Below, piece after piece: positions 17,425-25,523 of a stretch of 64,000 nt of DNA. The stretch is from NCBI GenBank assembly GCA_030646715.1, contig JAUSLJ010000046.1:1-64000 (forward strand), read 5' to 3'. The position numbers were made by a program, and so were the translations under genes. Positions within the stretch are counted from its first letter, which is position 1, and each line of letters begins with the position of its first letter. The DNA is from Agitococcus sp. (GTDB lineage: Bacteria > Pseudomonadota > Gammaproteobacteria > Pseudomonadales > Moraxellaceae). The notes under the pieces are model-generated. The model was not told where the DNA came from, made no database searches, and worked only from the letters and a program-made list of their open reading frames with translations.

Positions 17425-18606
17425 ATGCTTAAAAGACACATCGTTCAGCCGACCAAAAAAATAATAGGCAACGTCAACGAAGCGATAACAGAGACAACCG
17501 ATTTACTCCAACAAAGTGGCGAACTTAAATCAGGCTATGGTTTAGTCAGTGGTGTCATCGCCCTGATTTTGGCAACTCTTTGTTTGCTGGGTGTCGCCGC
17601 TTTTCATTTTCCGCAATATTTAACAACACCTGAGTTACGCCAACAATATTCACCCGATATGTTGCGCCACGTTATGTTTGCGGCCTTAGTGCTAGCTGGC
17701 TCAATGAGTTTTTTGAATGTGTTGTTTAATCATAGCCGTCATTTGAATGCTGTCGCAGGTGTCATTGTTTTGGTAAGTGTTGCTTTTGGAGGCTCTCATG
17801 TACCCGTTGCGGACTTCCCCGACCACACACCATACATTGGGCTGGATTGGTTTATTCTCGATTTATTAGGTTCGACGGTGATTTTTGTCCTCATTGAAAA
17901 GCTGTTTCCACTATATCGAGGACAATTAGTGTTTCGTAAAGAATGGCAAACCGACATGGTGCATTTTGCCGTAAATCATTTTTTGATTGGTTTGGCTTTA
18001 CTCACCGTCAATTTTGCCATTCACCGTTTATTTGGCTGGATGCTCAATGAGCGTGTGCATGACTTCGTACAGTCTATTTATTTTATTCCCCAATTATTGC
18101 TGTGCATTTTAGCGGCGGATATTGTTCAGTATTGGACACATCGTATGTACCACGAAGTCCCGTTCTTTTGGCGTTTTCATGCCGTCCATCATTCCGCAAA
18201 AACGATGGATTGGTTGGCAGGCTCACGTCAACATATTCTTGAGTTGATTATTACCCGTGTCGGTGTCTTGGGAATATTGTATATCTTGGGTTTTGCGAAA
18301 GAAGTGATGGATGTTTATATCATCGTTGTTGGCTTTCAAGCGGTATTCAATCATGCCAATGTTCATTTACCGTGGGGGCCGCTCAAGTACGTTATTGTCA
18401 CGCCCGATTTTCACCATTGGCATCACTCCTCAGATGAAGTCGCGCTCGACAAAAACTATGCGGCGCATTTTGCTTTTCTTGACTATATTTTTGGCTCAGC
18501 GATTAAAGGGCAAACGGGTTTTCCTGAAAAATATGGCGTGAAAGGAGACTATATGCCCGATGGTTTTATCAAACAGTTGATGTTTCCATTTCGCTCGCAA
18601 AAGTGA
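17425..18606 (+). CDS. Membrane fatty-acid hydroxylase / sterol desaturase family protein
   Basis: AAAGGAGA lies 7 bases before the ATG. The 393-residue protein has several membrane helices (about 45-70, 85-105, 110-125, 140-160, 185-205, 220-235) followed by the di-iron histidine clusters of the family: HRMYH (about 239-243), HAVHH (about 252-256) and HHWHH (about 329-333), with a further His in NHANVH. Enzymes with this pattern hydroxylate or desaturate fatty acids, sterols or carotenoids using oxygen. The substrate cannot be read from sequence. It is a single gene between two terminators, not obviously tied to the nirD operon. Confidence 0.85.
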   Translation: MLKRHIVQPTKKIIGNVNEAITETTDLLQQSGELKSGYGLVSGVIALILATLCLLGVAAFHFPQYLTTPELRQQYSPDMLRHVMFAALVLAGSMSFLNVLFNHSRHLNAVAGVIVLVSVAFGGSHVPVADFPDHTPYIGLDWFILDLLGSTVIFVLIEKLFPLYRGQLVFRKEWQTDMVHFAVNHFLIGLALLTVNFAIHRLFGWMLNERVHDFVQSIYFIPQLLLCILAADIVQYWTHRMYHEVPFFWRFHAVHHSAKTMDWLAGSRQHILELIITRVGVLGILYILGFAKEVMDVYIIVVGFQAVFNHANVHLPWGPLKYVIVTPDFHHWHHSSDEVALDKNYAAHFAFLDYIFGSAIKGQTGFPEKYGVKGDYMPDGFIKQLMFPFRSQK

Positions 18607-18646
18607 CAATAGTAGAAGTTGGAGGGATTGTCTTAGGAATATTTTG

Positions 18647-18672
18647 AGGCGTTTTTTTTTGAAAAAATGCCT
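18647..18672 (+). terminator. Terminator-like hairpin after the hydroxylase gene
   Basis: AGGC-G-T tract pairs with A tract-T-GCCT; the T-run forms part of the stem. About 40 bases after the stop codon. Confidence 0.5.
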
Positions 18673-18691
18673 GTATTTGTTTTATTCACTC

Positions 18692-18719
18692 TTGCATATT
18701 TTTTACACAGGATTATAGT
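18692..18719 (+). promoter_or_regulatory. Sigma-70 promoter for the lipase leader
   Basis: TTGCAT (-35) and TATAGT (-10) are separated by 16 bases. A start near 18726 would produce a leader of about 217 bases ahead of the lipase, with the riboswitch-like structure inside. Confidence 0.55.
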
Positions 18720-18787
18720 TAGTAAAGATTTGTTAACAAACAGCAAATCTTGCTCGGGGATTTAAGGACAGTGAACCATTAATAACC

Positions 18788-18915
18788 CTGACAACACGCC
18801 AAACCACGAGTAATTGTGGGACGGAAAGCTACGAGTCCTTATGGGATAGTCGAGCCGCCTCCTGAAGTAGAGTTTACTTCACCAGACGATGGAAATCCGC
18901 CTCGACGTGTTGCCT
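18788..18915 (+). ncRNA. Structured leader resembling a c-di-GMP-I (GEMM) riboswitch
   Basis: The element begins with CAAACC, then the hairpin CCACGA-GTAA-TTGTGG (18804-18819), whose loop is a GNRA tetraloop, then GGGACGGAAAGCTACGAG (the family consensus is GGGACGCAAAGC) and ATAGTCGAG (consensus ATAGCCGGG). These are the GEMM-I landmarks in the right order. Two deviations are visible: C to G within GGGACG, and the usual P1 arm next to AAACC (GCC) does not pair with the expected 3' CCGCC. Instead CAACACG (18792) pairs with CGTGTTG (18906), and a further hairpin GAAGTA/TACTTC lies between. It precedes a secreted lipase. It may be a variant aptamer; ligand binding is inference. Confidence 0.55.
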
Positions 18916-18942
18916 GATCAAAAACTATAAATAGGTCAGCAC

Positions 18943-20175
18943 ATGAAACTAAAAACGCTTACGGCTCTCGCCGCATCCCTCATTTTTACACTCGGTTCAA
19001 TTGCTCCTGCTGTCGCTGAAACATCCACTAAAACTAAATATCCTGTGATTCTTGCTCACGGTATGGCGGGTTGGGATAGCATTGCAGGCATAGATTATTT
19101 TGGTGATGAATGGGGCACATTTGCATTAGATGGCTGCTCATTCCTAGAAATTGGCTGCAACGAATGGGTTCCAGGTGACCAAAAAGCGGAAGCATTTCAA
19201 GTAGCATCATTAGGCTCTTCTGAGCTACGCGGAACACAACTTGCCGATCAAATCGAAAGTTACATGGCAAGTACGGGCAGTGCTTACGTCAACTTGGCAG
19301 GTCATTCACAAGGTGGTTTTGATATTCGTAAAGCTGCTCACGTATTGAAAGCTCGTAAAGGCTATGTTGTCGCCAAAGATCTTATCAGTATTTCTTCCCC
19401 CCATCGTGGCACACCTTACGCCAAAAAAATCTTAGATAAATATGCCCGCAATGGTGACCAACTGTGCTGGAATTTACCGTGGAATGGTGATCCTGCAAAT
19501 GATCCTTGTGCCGTGCTGGTTGCTAAACTGGCCGATAGTCTGTTCAATGTTGTTAATGGTTTTTCAGGACAAACGCAACGCAACAACATTATTGATGCAG
19601 GTTTACAACTGGTTTACAACGATTACGATCCTGCTGATGGCAAAATCACTGGAGCAAAAGCGTTTAATCAAAGCTATAACCTCACCTCATCTAACGGAAC
19701 TGCGATTGCCAGCCGTATTAGCTCATTAATTACCGCACAAGATAATGGTAATCTTAATCCCTTATTAGGTGCACTCCATGTTCTTATTGGTATGAATGCC
19801 GATGGCGATGGTTATTGTGTTGATGATTGCGATGGTGATGGTGCTGCTGGATTAGGCAATGGCACTGTTTATGATGCGGATGATGATGGTTTAGTCGGTA
19901 TTAACTCCCAACAAATCGGTACACGTTTAGGCTATAACGCCGATGACTGGAAATGTGCTTGGTATGGTTGCTGGAACCCACTAGATAATCTTTATACTGA
20001 AAGCAGTACAGGTTATGTTTCTAACGTCAACGCCCCTAGCTCTGTGCAAATGACCTCAAAAAATGCAGTGATTCAACAAGACCATTTAGATGTGATCGCT
20101 GTTGGTCCTGATACTTTTGATGAAATGGAATTTTACGCAGGTATTGCTAACTTTATTGCCCAAGGCGGCAACTGA
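18943..20175 (+). CDS. Secreted triacylglycerol lipase (family I, alpha/beta hydrolase)
   Basis: A signal peptide is seen (KLKTLTALAASLIFTLGS...AVAE), so the enzyme is exported. The oxyanion region HGMAGW (39-) opens the alpha/beta fold; the nucleophile is Ser122 in GHSQGG, the acid is probably Asp315 in DDDGLVG, and the base is His381 in DHLD. The order matches Pseudomonas-type family I lipases that need a membrane foldase. An Asp/Gly-rich stretch with the form NADGDGYCVDDCDGDG (about 284-300) precedes the acid, probably binding calcium. It hydrolyses long-chain triglycerides outside the cell. The foldase candidate is convergent at 20284. An RBS (AGG, 8 bases before) is weak, in keeping with leader control. 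Confidence 0.9.
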   Translation: MKLKTLTALAASLIFTLGSIAPAVAETSTKTKYPVILAHGMAGWDSIAGIDYFGDEWGTFALDGCSFLEIGCNEWVPGDQKAEAFQVASLGSSELRGTQLADQIESYMASTGSAYVNLAGHSQGGFDIRKAAHVLKARKGYVVAKDLISISSPHRGTPYAKKILDKYARNGDQLCWNLPWNGDPANDPCAVLVAKLADSLFNVVNGFSGQTQRNNIIDAGLQLVYNDYDPADGKITGAKAFNQSYNLTSSNGTAIASRISSLITAQDNGNLNPLLGALHVLIGMNADGDGYCVDDCDGDGAAGLGNGTVYDADDDGLVGINSQQIGTRLGYNADDWKCAWYGCWNPLDNLYTESSTGYVSNVNAPSSVQMTSKNAVIQQDHLDVIAVGPDTFDEMEFYAGIANFIAQGGN

Positions 20176-20197
20176 TCGGCTCTAAGCCCATTCTACA

Positions 20198-20220
20198 AAC
20201 CCCCGCACCTTGCGGGGGTT
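20198..20220. terminator. Hairpin between lipase and foldase-like gene
   Basis: A perfect 10-bp stem (AACCCCCGCA/TGCGGGGGTT) with a 3-base loop. No long T-tract on the plus side; it may end both convergent transcripts. Confidence 0.6.
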
Positions 20221-20283
20221 GTGCTTTCTGGAGGATGAAAATCTGTTTAAGACTAGGCGTATAAGTTCTACACGTCGAAAATT

Positions 20284-21327
20284 TTAATTAACACCAATAA
20301 TCTGCCGCTCTTTATATCTAAAATTACCCGCTTTTTCTTCATTGCGAATAAAAACAGCTTCGTCCACGCCAAATAAACGATTTTGTAAGTTTTGAATTTG
20401 CAGTTCTAAGGTTTCACCTTGATATTGTTTGGATAAGTTAGCACGTTCTGTCATGTAGTCTGCACCTGCACTGGCTCTTTTAGCGCGTTTTTCATCCAAT
20501 TCATCCCAGCGAGATAATGCCGCTTTATCTAAGCCAATGGCTTCTCTTAAATGGGTTAATTCTTGTTTTTGTTGTTCAGGTGTTAGCGTGTGCAATTGAT
20601 CTTGAACGGATTTAAGTTGTAAAAAATTGCCCATGACTTGTACTGGATGTGATTTTTCAGGATTTTTTGCCGCATCGCCATACACTTTCACTAAGGTTTG
20701 CACGTAGTTATCGACTTTAGTGCTGAGTGGTAATGATGAGTTGTCAATTTTTTGCAGAGCCACTTCTACTTGTTCTTGTTGTAATTGGCTTTGCCAAATA
20801 ATTTTGGCATCTTCTCCAAAGAGTTGTAAGCGTTTGTCCCATATAGCCCGTTGACGTTCTTCTTTACTGCTAAAAACCATCGACCCTAATTGCCCTTGCC
20901 AGTCGTTATAGCTAGCAAAAGCAGCATAAGCCGTTAACAGTTTTTCATAATCCTCAGGAAACATAAGTTTAAGCAGTTCTTTGAGCCGTTTTTCCCAGTC
21001 ATAAGGGTATTTGGCCATCAAAAACTTTTTTAATTGCTCGAATGCTTGGATACGAGCGTTGGGGTGGTCAAGGTGTTTGCCATACCGAGATTTAATAAAC
21101 TGTGCTAGTTTTTGTTCGTCAGTCGGAAGTTTACTTAACGGGCCTTCGGTATAGACGGGGACTAGAGTAGGGGGCGACTGGTTGTTTTGTTGTGTTGTTT
21201 GTTGAGTATCAGTGGTTTGTGTTTCGAGTTCAGGTTGGTTTCGTGTAGGTAACCAAATTAACATAGCCATACTAGCGATCATAAGACTAAGGCTGCCACC
21301 AACAATATATTTCTTTTTGTTATTCAT
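20284..21327 (-). CDS. Membrane-anchored helical protein resembling lipase foldase (LifO/LipB)
   Basis: AGGA lies 7 bases before the ATG. A single N-terminal helix (VGGSLSLMIASMAMLIWL, about 9-27) is followed by a low-complexity Gln/Thr-rich linker (about 35-50) and a wholly helical charged region. This is the layout of lipase-specific foldases: inner-membrane anchor, flexible linker, and periplasmic helical clamp. Blocks such as WDKRLQLFGEDA and LQNRLFGVDEA fit the repeated R-x-x-LFG pattern of the family. The typical RxxFDY motif is not obvious. The gene faces the lipase tail-to-tail rather than following it. The most likely role is folding the exported lipase before type II secretion; otherwise function is unknown. 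Confidence 0.55.
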   Translation of the reverse strand: MNNKKKYIVGGSLSLMIASMAMLIWLPTRNQPELETQTTDTQQTTQQNNQSPPTLVPVYTEGPLSKLPTDEQKLAQFIKSRYGKHLDHPNARIQAFEQLKKFLMAKYPYDWEKRLKELLKLMFPEDYEKLLTAYAAFASYNDWQGQLGSMVFSSKEERQRAIWDKRLQLFGEDAKIIWQSQLQQEQVEVALQKIDNSSLPLSTKVDNYVQTLVKVYGDAAKNPEKSHPVQVMGNFLQLKSVQDQLHTLTPEQQKQELTHLREAIGLDKAALSRWDELDEKRAKRASAGADYMTERANLSKQYQGETLELQIQNLQNRLFGVDEAVFIRNEEKAGNFRYKERQIIGVN

Positions 21328-21516
21328 GGAGTTGTCCTGCGGACTTTAATTGTTTTAGTAGCATGACTTGAGAGAGATAGATGTACTCATTGATGCGTAT
21401 TTTGACTTACGGTCATCATAGATAGCACTCTGCAATTTTAATCTTGTAATTTATTCACCTAAAGGTCAAGAGTTGCTTAAACCGACAATCAAATTAAGTA
21501 TAGAAAAATAGAATTT

Positions 21517-21542
21517 TTGTTTAACTAAACAACAATGTTGTT
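21517..21542. repeat. Overlapping perfect palindromes between foldase-like and nitronate monooxygenase genes
   Basis: TTGTTTA-AC-TAAACAA (21517-21532) overlaps AACAACA-A-TGTTGTT (21528-21542). They lie in the 269-base divergent gap and look like operators for a dimeric regulator. No terminator tract is present. Confidence 0.4.
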
Positions 21543-21596
21543 TGTTGGACGATATGTATGTATCTTTGGTTCTGAACTCTCAGAGCCTAAATAAGC

Positions 21597-22628
21597 ATGA
21601 AAACCGCCATCACCCAATTATTCAATATTCACTATCCTATTATTTTGCCAGGCATGAGTTGGATTTCTACCCCTGAATTAGTGGCTGCGGTATGTAATGC
21701 GGGTGGTTTGGGTATTTTAGCCTTAGGGCCTTTGTCGGTAGAGCAAGCTCGTGCTGCCATCTTGAGAGTTCGTGAGTTAACCAATAAACCCTTTGGCGTG
21801 AACTGTGCCTTGCTAATGCCATCTGCCAAAGAAACAGCGGAAGTTGCCCTAGAATTGAAAGTGCCTGTGATAAATTTTTCATTAGGCAAAGGCGATTGGT
21901 TGATTAAAGCGTGTCATGGTTATGGTGGAAAAGTGATTGCAACCGTGACAACCGCTAAACACGCTTTAGCCGCGCAACAACAAGGTGCAGATGCAGTGAT
22001 GGTGACAGGCCACGAAGCAGCGGCTCATGGGGGCGAAGTGACCTCTTTAGTTTTGGTGCCAGCGATTGTTGATGTCGTTACGATTCCTGTGATTGCTTGT
22101 GGCGGCTTTGCCGATCAACGCGGTGTTTTGGCAGCATTAGCTTTAGGTGCGGAAGCGGTGGCGATGGGTTCACGTTTTGCCACCGTGCAAGAAAGCCCTT
22201 TGCACGACAATATTAAAAACAATGTCATTGCCAAAGATCAACACGACACAATTTTCTCCCCGCATTTTGATGGTTTGCCAGCACGCTACATGAAAACGCC
22301 TCTGGCCGCCAAATTGACGCGTAAACCAATGAATTTCTTTTTGGCTGCATGGCAGGCACTATTTGCCGCAATCGCCTTAAAAGTGCCCATTTGGAAGGTT
22401 GTAGCGGGTTTATTAGTCGAGCCGCAAAAAATACGGTTATTAGCGAACTTTGGCGCAGCCACGCCTCGCTTAAAAGCGGCAACCGAAAAAGGGGATTTAG
22501 AACGGGGAATGCAGTTTATTGGCCAATCACAAGGTTTAATTCATGATGTTTGTAGTGCTGAGGAAATGATGCAGCGGTTAACGCTAGGTTTAGATACACG
22601 CTGGCAAAAAGTGGCAGAAAAGCTTTAG
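21597..22628 (+). CDS. Nitronate monooxygenase / 2-nitropropane dioxygenase family protein
   Basis: A 343-residue TIM-barrel flavoprotein. The FMN/phosphate-binding glycine segments are NAGGLGIL, VTGHEAAAHGGE, IACGGFADQRG and GAEAVAMGSRF, in the order expected for the family, and the catalytic-type histidine lies in TGHEAAAHGG. The enzyme oxidises alkyl nitronates using oxygen; the FabK-type enoyl-ACP reductase fold is close, so a lipid role is the alternative. It is cytoplasmic and unlinked to the flanking genes. It ends at a strong bidirectional terminator. Confidence 0.8.
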   Translation: MKTAITQLFNIHYPIILPGMSWISTPELVAAVCNAGGLGILALGPLSVEQARAAILRVRELTNKPFGVNCALLMPSAKETAEVALELKVPVINFSLGKGDWLIKACHGYGGKVIATVTTAKHALAAQQQGADAVMVTGHEAAAHGGEVTSLVLVPAIVDVVTIPVIACGGFADQRGVLAALALGAEAVAMGSRFATVQESPLHDNIKNNVIAKDQHDTIFSPHFDGLPARYMKTPLAAKLTRKPMNFFLAAWQALFAAIALKVPIWKVVAGLLVEPQKIRLLANFGAATPRLKAATEKGDLERGMQFIGQSQGLIHDVCSAEEMMQRLTLGLDTRWQKVAEKL

Positions 22629-22640
22629 AAAATTAAAAAT

Positions 22641-22670
22641 AAAAAAGGAGCAAAAAATTGCTCCTTTTTT
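22641..22670. terminator. Bidirectional terminator between nitronate monooxygenase and rlpA
   Basis: AAAAAAGGAGCAA/TTGCTCCTTTTTT around a 4-base loop, with A and T tracts on both sides, serves the two convergent transcripts. Confidence 0.9.
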
Positions 22671-22687
22671 ATTATGCAGTCAAACCA

Positions 22688-23593
22688 TTATCTTTTTACA
22701 ATAATCGGTGTACCTGCGGACATTTGTGCTAAATAGCTACGCGCTTTTTCGGCACTGGCAACATCATTAAAAGGTCCGACTTGTACTTTATGTACAGGCT
22801 TAGGTGCTGTCGCTTCACTAATCTCAATGGGCATAGTCACTATACCAGCTAACTTATTTTGTAAGCTAACGGCGTTATCAATTGCACCAAAAGCACCAAC
22901 TTGAACAAAAAACTGTACTGCATCTTGTTTGATGGGCGTAGAAGTCGGTTCTGTATTTTTGGCAATTTCGGTTTTATCAATGCCACGAACGACTTCAATA
23001 CTGATTTTAGCCGTGCCTTTTGCCAACATATCAAGTTTAGCCGCAGCCGCCCAAGACATATCCATCACCCGATTACCATGAAAAGGGCCACGGTCATTGA
23101 CTTTAACAATCACACTTTTGCCGTTCTCTTGATTAGTCACACGGGCATAACAAGGAATTGGTAAGTTGCGGTGTGCGGCGGTCATTTGAAACATATCAAA
23201 CTTTTCGCCACTAGAAGTACGTCTCCCGTGAAACTGTTTACCGTACCAAGAAGCCGTGCCCGCTTGCTTAAAGTTTTTCGACTTGGCAAGGACGGTATAT
23301 TTTTGACCTAAAACGCGATAAGGGCTGACATTACCGTATTTACTGATGGGTTCGTCAACAGGCGTTGCATCAGGTAATTGCGAAAGTTGCTCAGGCGTGA
23401 GTGGCACATCAGGCGCAGCATCAACGATGGGCAGTTCTTGAGAGAAATAAGTAATGGTGTCAATGGCATCTACGGAAGCATCAAGGGATGCTGTGGAAGC
23501 GTGTGCAATTAACGGCATTTGCATCGAAGCTGAAAGCAGTACGCTTAAAAAAACAGCTTTTTTGATGCGTAAATTTAAATTTTTCGATGTCAT
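22688..23593 (-). CDS. rlpA: RlpA-type septal/cell-wall protein with SPOR domain
   Basis: TAGGAG lies 9 bases before ATG 23593. A signal peptide (about residues 1-32) is followed by the double-psi beta-barrel domain with GTASWYGKQFHGRRTSSG and the VKVNDRGPF motif (RlpA catalytic Asp region), then a SPOR peptidoglycan-binding domain (about 225-300; FFVQVGAFGA). RlpA cleaves glycan strands lacking stem peptides, in the periplasm. No lipobox Cys is visible, so it may be soluble periplasmic rather than a lipoprotein. It is the last gene of the wall-elongation group, about 250 bases after the PEBP gene, with a hairpin between them. Confidence 0.92.
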   Translation of the reverse strand: MTSKNLNLRIKKAVFLSVLLSASMQMPLIAHASTASLDASVDAIDTITYFSQELPIVDAAPDVPLTPEQLSQLPDATPVDEPISKYGNVSPYRVLGQKYTVLAKSKNFKQAGTASWYGKQFHGRRTSSGEKFDMFQMTAAHRNLPIPCYARVTNQENGKSVIVKVNDRGPFHGNRVMDMSWAAAAKLDMLAKGTAKISIEVVRGIDKTEIAKNTEPTSTPIKQDAVQFFVQVGAFGAIDNAVSLQNKLAGIVTMPIEISEATAPKPVHKVQVGPFNDVASAEKARSYLAQMSAGTPIIVKR

Positions 23594-23787
23594 CGGTAAC
23601 AGCTCCTAGACATGATTAATCGAATTTGCCCAATGTTTTATAATTATTTAGTGGGCGGCGTGGGGTGATGCTAACTGTTTTTTGAGCAGTTGTCTAAATT
23701 TTTGACGACTATTCGTCAGTTTTAATGCGGAAAACGTGCCAAAAATGCAAGTAAATGTTTCAAATCAGTCTAATTAGTAAGCAAACG

Positions 23788-23814
23788 AGACGGCTTTTGT
23801 AACAATAGCCGTCT
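23788..23814. terminator. Hairpin between the PEBP-family gene and rlpA
   Basis: AGACGGCT pairs with AGCCGTCT around an 11-base loop. The T-tract lies on the plus side; the minus-strand side is only moderately T-rich (TCGTTTGCTT). Confidence 0.55.
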
Positions 23815-23841
23815 TTTTGCGAGGTAGAAAAACCTTAGTTT

Positions 23842-24396
23842 TTAGCGGCTATATTTGGCAGTAAAGCTGGCTTTAGCAATGCGGTGAGCGTTAAGCATAT
23901 AACCAATCATCGCGGCACTGGCATCGGTGGGTAATTCGATTTTATCGGTGTTAAGTGCATGAATTGTAAATATATAACGATGAGGCTTGTCACCCACAGG
24001 CGGGCAAGCACCCCCAAAAGCATTATTGCCAAAATCTGTACGACCTTGTACGGTGCCCGCAGGTAATAGATTGCTATCGACAACACCTGCACCCGCTTCT
24101 AAAGACGTAGTTTGGGTGGGAATATTGTAAGCAAGCCAGTGCCACCAGCCCGAACCTGTCGGCGCATCGGGGTCATAGACAGTTATGGCGAAGCTTTTGG
24201 CGGTTTTTGGGGCATTTTTCCATGTCAGTGCAGGGGAGATGTTTTTACCTGTACAACCAAAACCACTAAAAACTTGTGCGTCGGTGAGTGTGCTGTTGGC
24301 TTTAATGGTCGGACTGCTAAGCGTAAAGCCTTGAGCTGTACTAAAGCCGCTGATAGATAAGCAGCTAACTAATAATAAACGCTTTGTTTTTGTCAT
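23842..24396 (-). CDS. YbhB/YbcL-family (PEBP) protein, exported
   Basis: A signal peptide (KRLLLVSCLSISGFSTAQG) precedes a PEBP fold. Conserved blocks are TCG(GFGCTGKN)-I-SPALTW, VYDPDAPTGSGWWHW and the closing helix HRIAKASF; DPDAPTGSGWWHW is the CDNA ligand-binding signature. Homologues bind phospholipid head groups or nucleotides; the bacterial function is not settled. It sits between mltB and rlpA in the wall-gene run, about 40 bases downstream of no other start, so it may be co-transcribed with mltB. Confidence 0.88.
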   Translation of the reverse strand: MTKTKRLLLVSCLSISGFSTAQGFTLSSPTIKANSTLTDAQVFSGFGCTGKNISPALTWKNAPKTAKSFAITVYDPDAPTGSGWWHWLAYNIPTQTTSLEAGAGVVDSNLLPAGTVQGRTDFGNNAFGGACPPVGDKPHRYIFTIHALNTDKIELPTDASAAMIGYMLNAHRIAKASFTAKYSR

Positions 24397-24435
24397 TTTC
24401 TCGTTCCTCTTGGGGTGAAAGTTGAAGATTTCGTC

Positions 24436-25503
24436 TTAAGTTGTCGGGGATGTGGGTGCTTCAGGCGAAGTAACAGGTGTTTCTTCTATAATAGGTACTA
24501 AACTTTGAGAGCTATTCACCTGCGCACGAGCCTCTTTTAACGCTTGGCTTAATTGCATAACGGCCATCGCGTACAAGGTACTGCGGTTGTATGTAGTTAT
24601 CACATAAAAATTATTAAACGCTAACCAAAACTCTGCGCCATTTTCACCCTGTAACCGTAAGGCAGAGGCGGGCATAGTAGAAGCAAACGCGCCATCTTTG
24701 ACATCTAAGCCTTTGCTTTTGATATCTGCTAAAGTGCTTGCTGTTTTTAGGTCTTTGCTAGTAATGGCTTCATCGTAGTTATCTGCAATAATTTTGGCGC
24801 GTGTGGCAATCGCTTCATTCGTTTTCCAACCATTACTTTTAAAATAATTGGCGACTGAGCCAATGGCATCAACAGGATTATTCAGTAAGTCAATTTTATT
24901 ATCACCATCAAAATCGACAGCTAAATTACGCCAGCTTGACGGCATAAATTGTGGATAGCCCATTGCTCCTGCATAAGAGCCATAAACTTCTAAAGGGTTT
25001 AAAGCTTGTTCTTTGCTTAAAATGAGAAAGCTTTTCAGTTCTTGCCGAAAAAAGGTACTACGTCGAGGAAAGTCAAAAGCTAGACTTGCTAAAGTATCCA
25101 CCACGCGAAAACTGCCTTTATTGCCACCAAATTTGGTTTCGACACCTATAATTGCCAAAATAATTTCGGGCGGTACACCATATTGTGCTTCTGCTTTGTT
25201 GAGTGGTTCTTGGTATTTATCCCAAAAATCTAAACCTCTGTTAATACGGTCATTCGTTAAAAATTGAGAACGATAATCTTTCCATTCTTTAGTACTTTCG
25301 GCGGGGCGAGTCATCGCTTCTAAGGCTTTGTTTTGGCGTTTGACTTCGGCAAAAATGCTGGTGAGTTCACCGCGAGGATAAATTGCTTCTTTTTCTAAGC
25401 TGGCAATTAAGGCTTGTAACTCTTCGTAATTTTCAAAATCACCTGCATGAGAGTGTTGAACGGGTAAGCAAGTCATCAACGAGCAAAGTAAAGCCTTAAA
25501 CAT
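24436..25503 (-). CDS. mltB: Lytic murein transglycosylase B (MltB)
   Basis: An N-terminal hydrophobic segment (KALLCSLMTCLPVQHSHA) gives export. The MltB domain includes the catalytic glutamate in IGVETKFGG, followed by YGSYAGAMGYPQFMPSSWR and GDNKIDLLNNPVDAIGSVANYF, all family signatures. It cleaves glycan strands with formation of 1,6-anhydromuropeptides in the periplasm. It follows rodA by 20 bases on the same strand. A Pro/Thr-rich tail ends the protein. Confidence 0.95.
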   Translation of the reverse strand: MFKALLCSLMTCLPVQHSHAGDFENYEELQALIASLEKEAIYPRGELTSIFAEVKRQNKALEAMTRPAESTKEWKDYRSQFLTNDRINRGLDFWDKYQEPLNKAEAQYGVPPEIILAIIGVETKFGGNKGSFRVVDTLASLAFDFPRRSTFFRQELKSFLILSKEQALNPLEVYGSYAGAMGYPQFMPSSWRNLAVDFDGDNKIDLLNNPVDAIGSVANYFKSNGWKTNEAIATRAKIIADNYDEAITSKDLKTASTLADIKSKGLDVKDGAFASTMPASALRLQGENGAEFWLAFNNFYVITTYNRSTLYAMAVMQLSQALKEARAQVNSSQSLVPIIEETPVTSPEAPTSPTT

Positions 25504-25523
25504 GGGTTATCCTAAGTTTTTTA

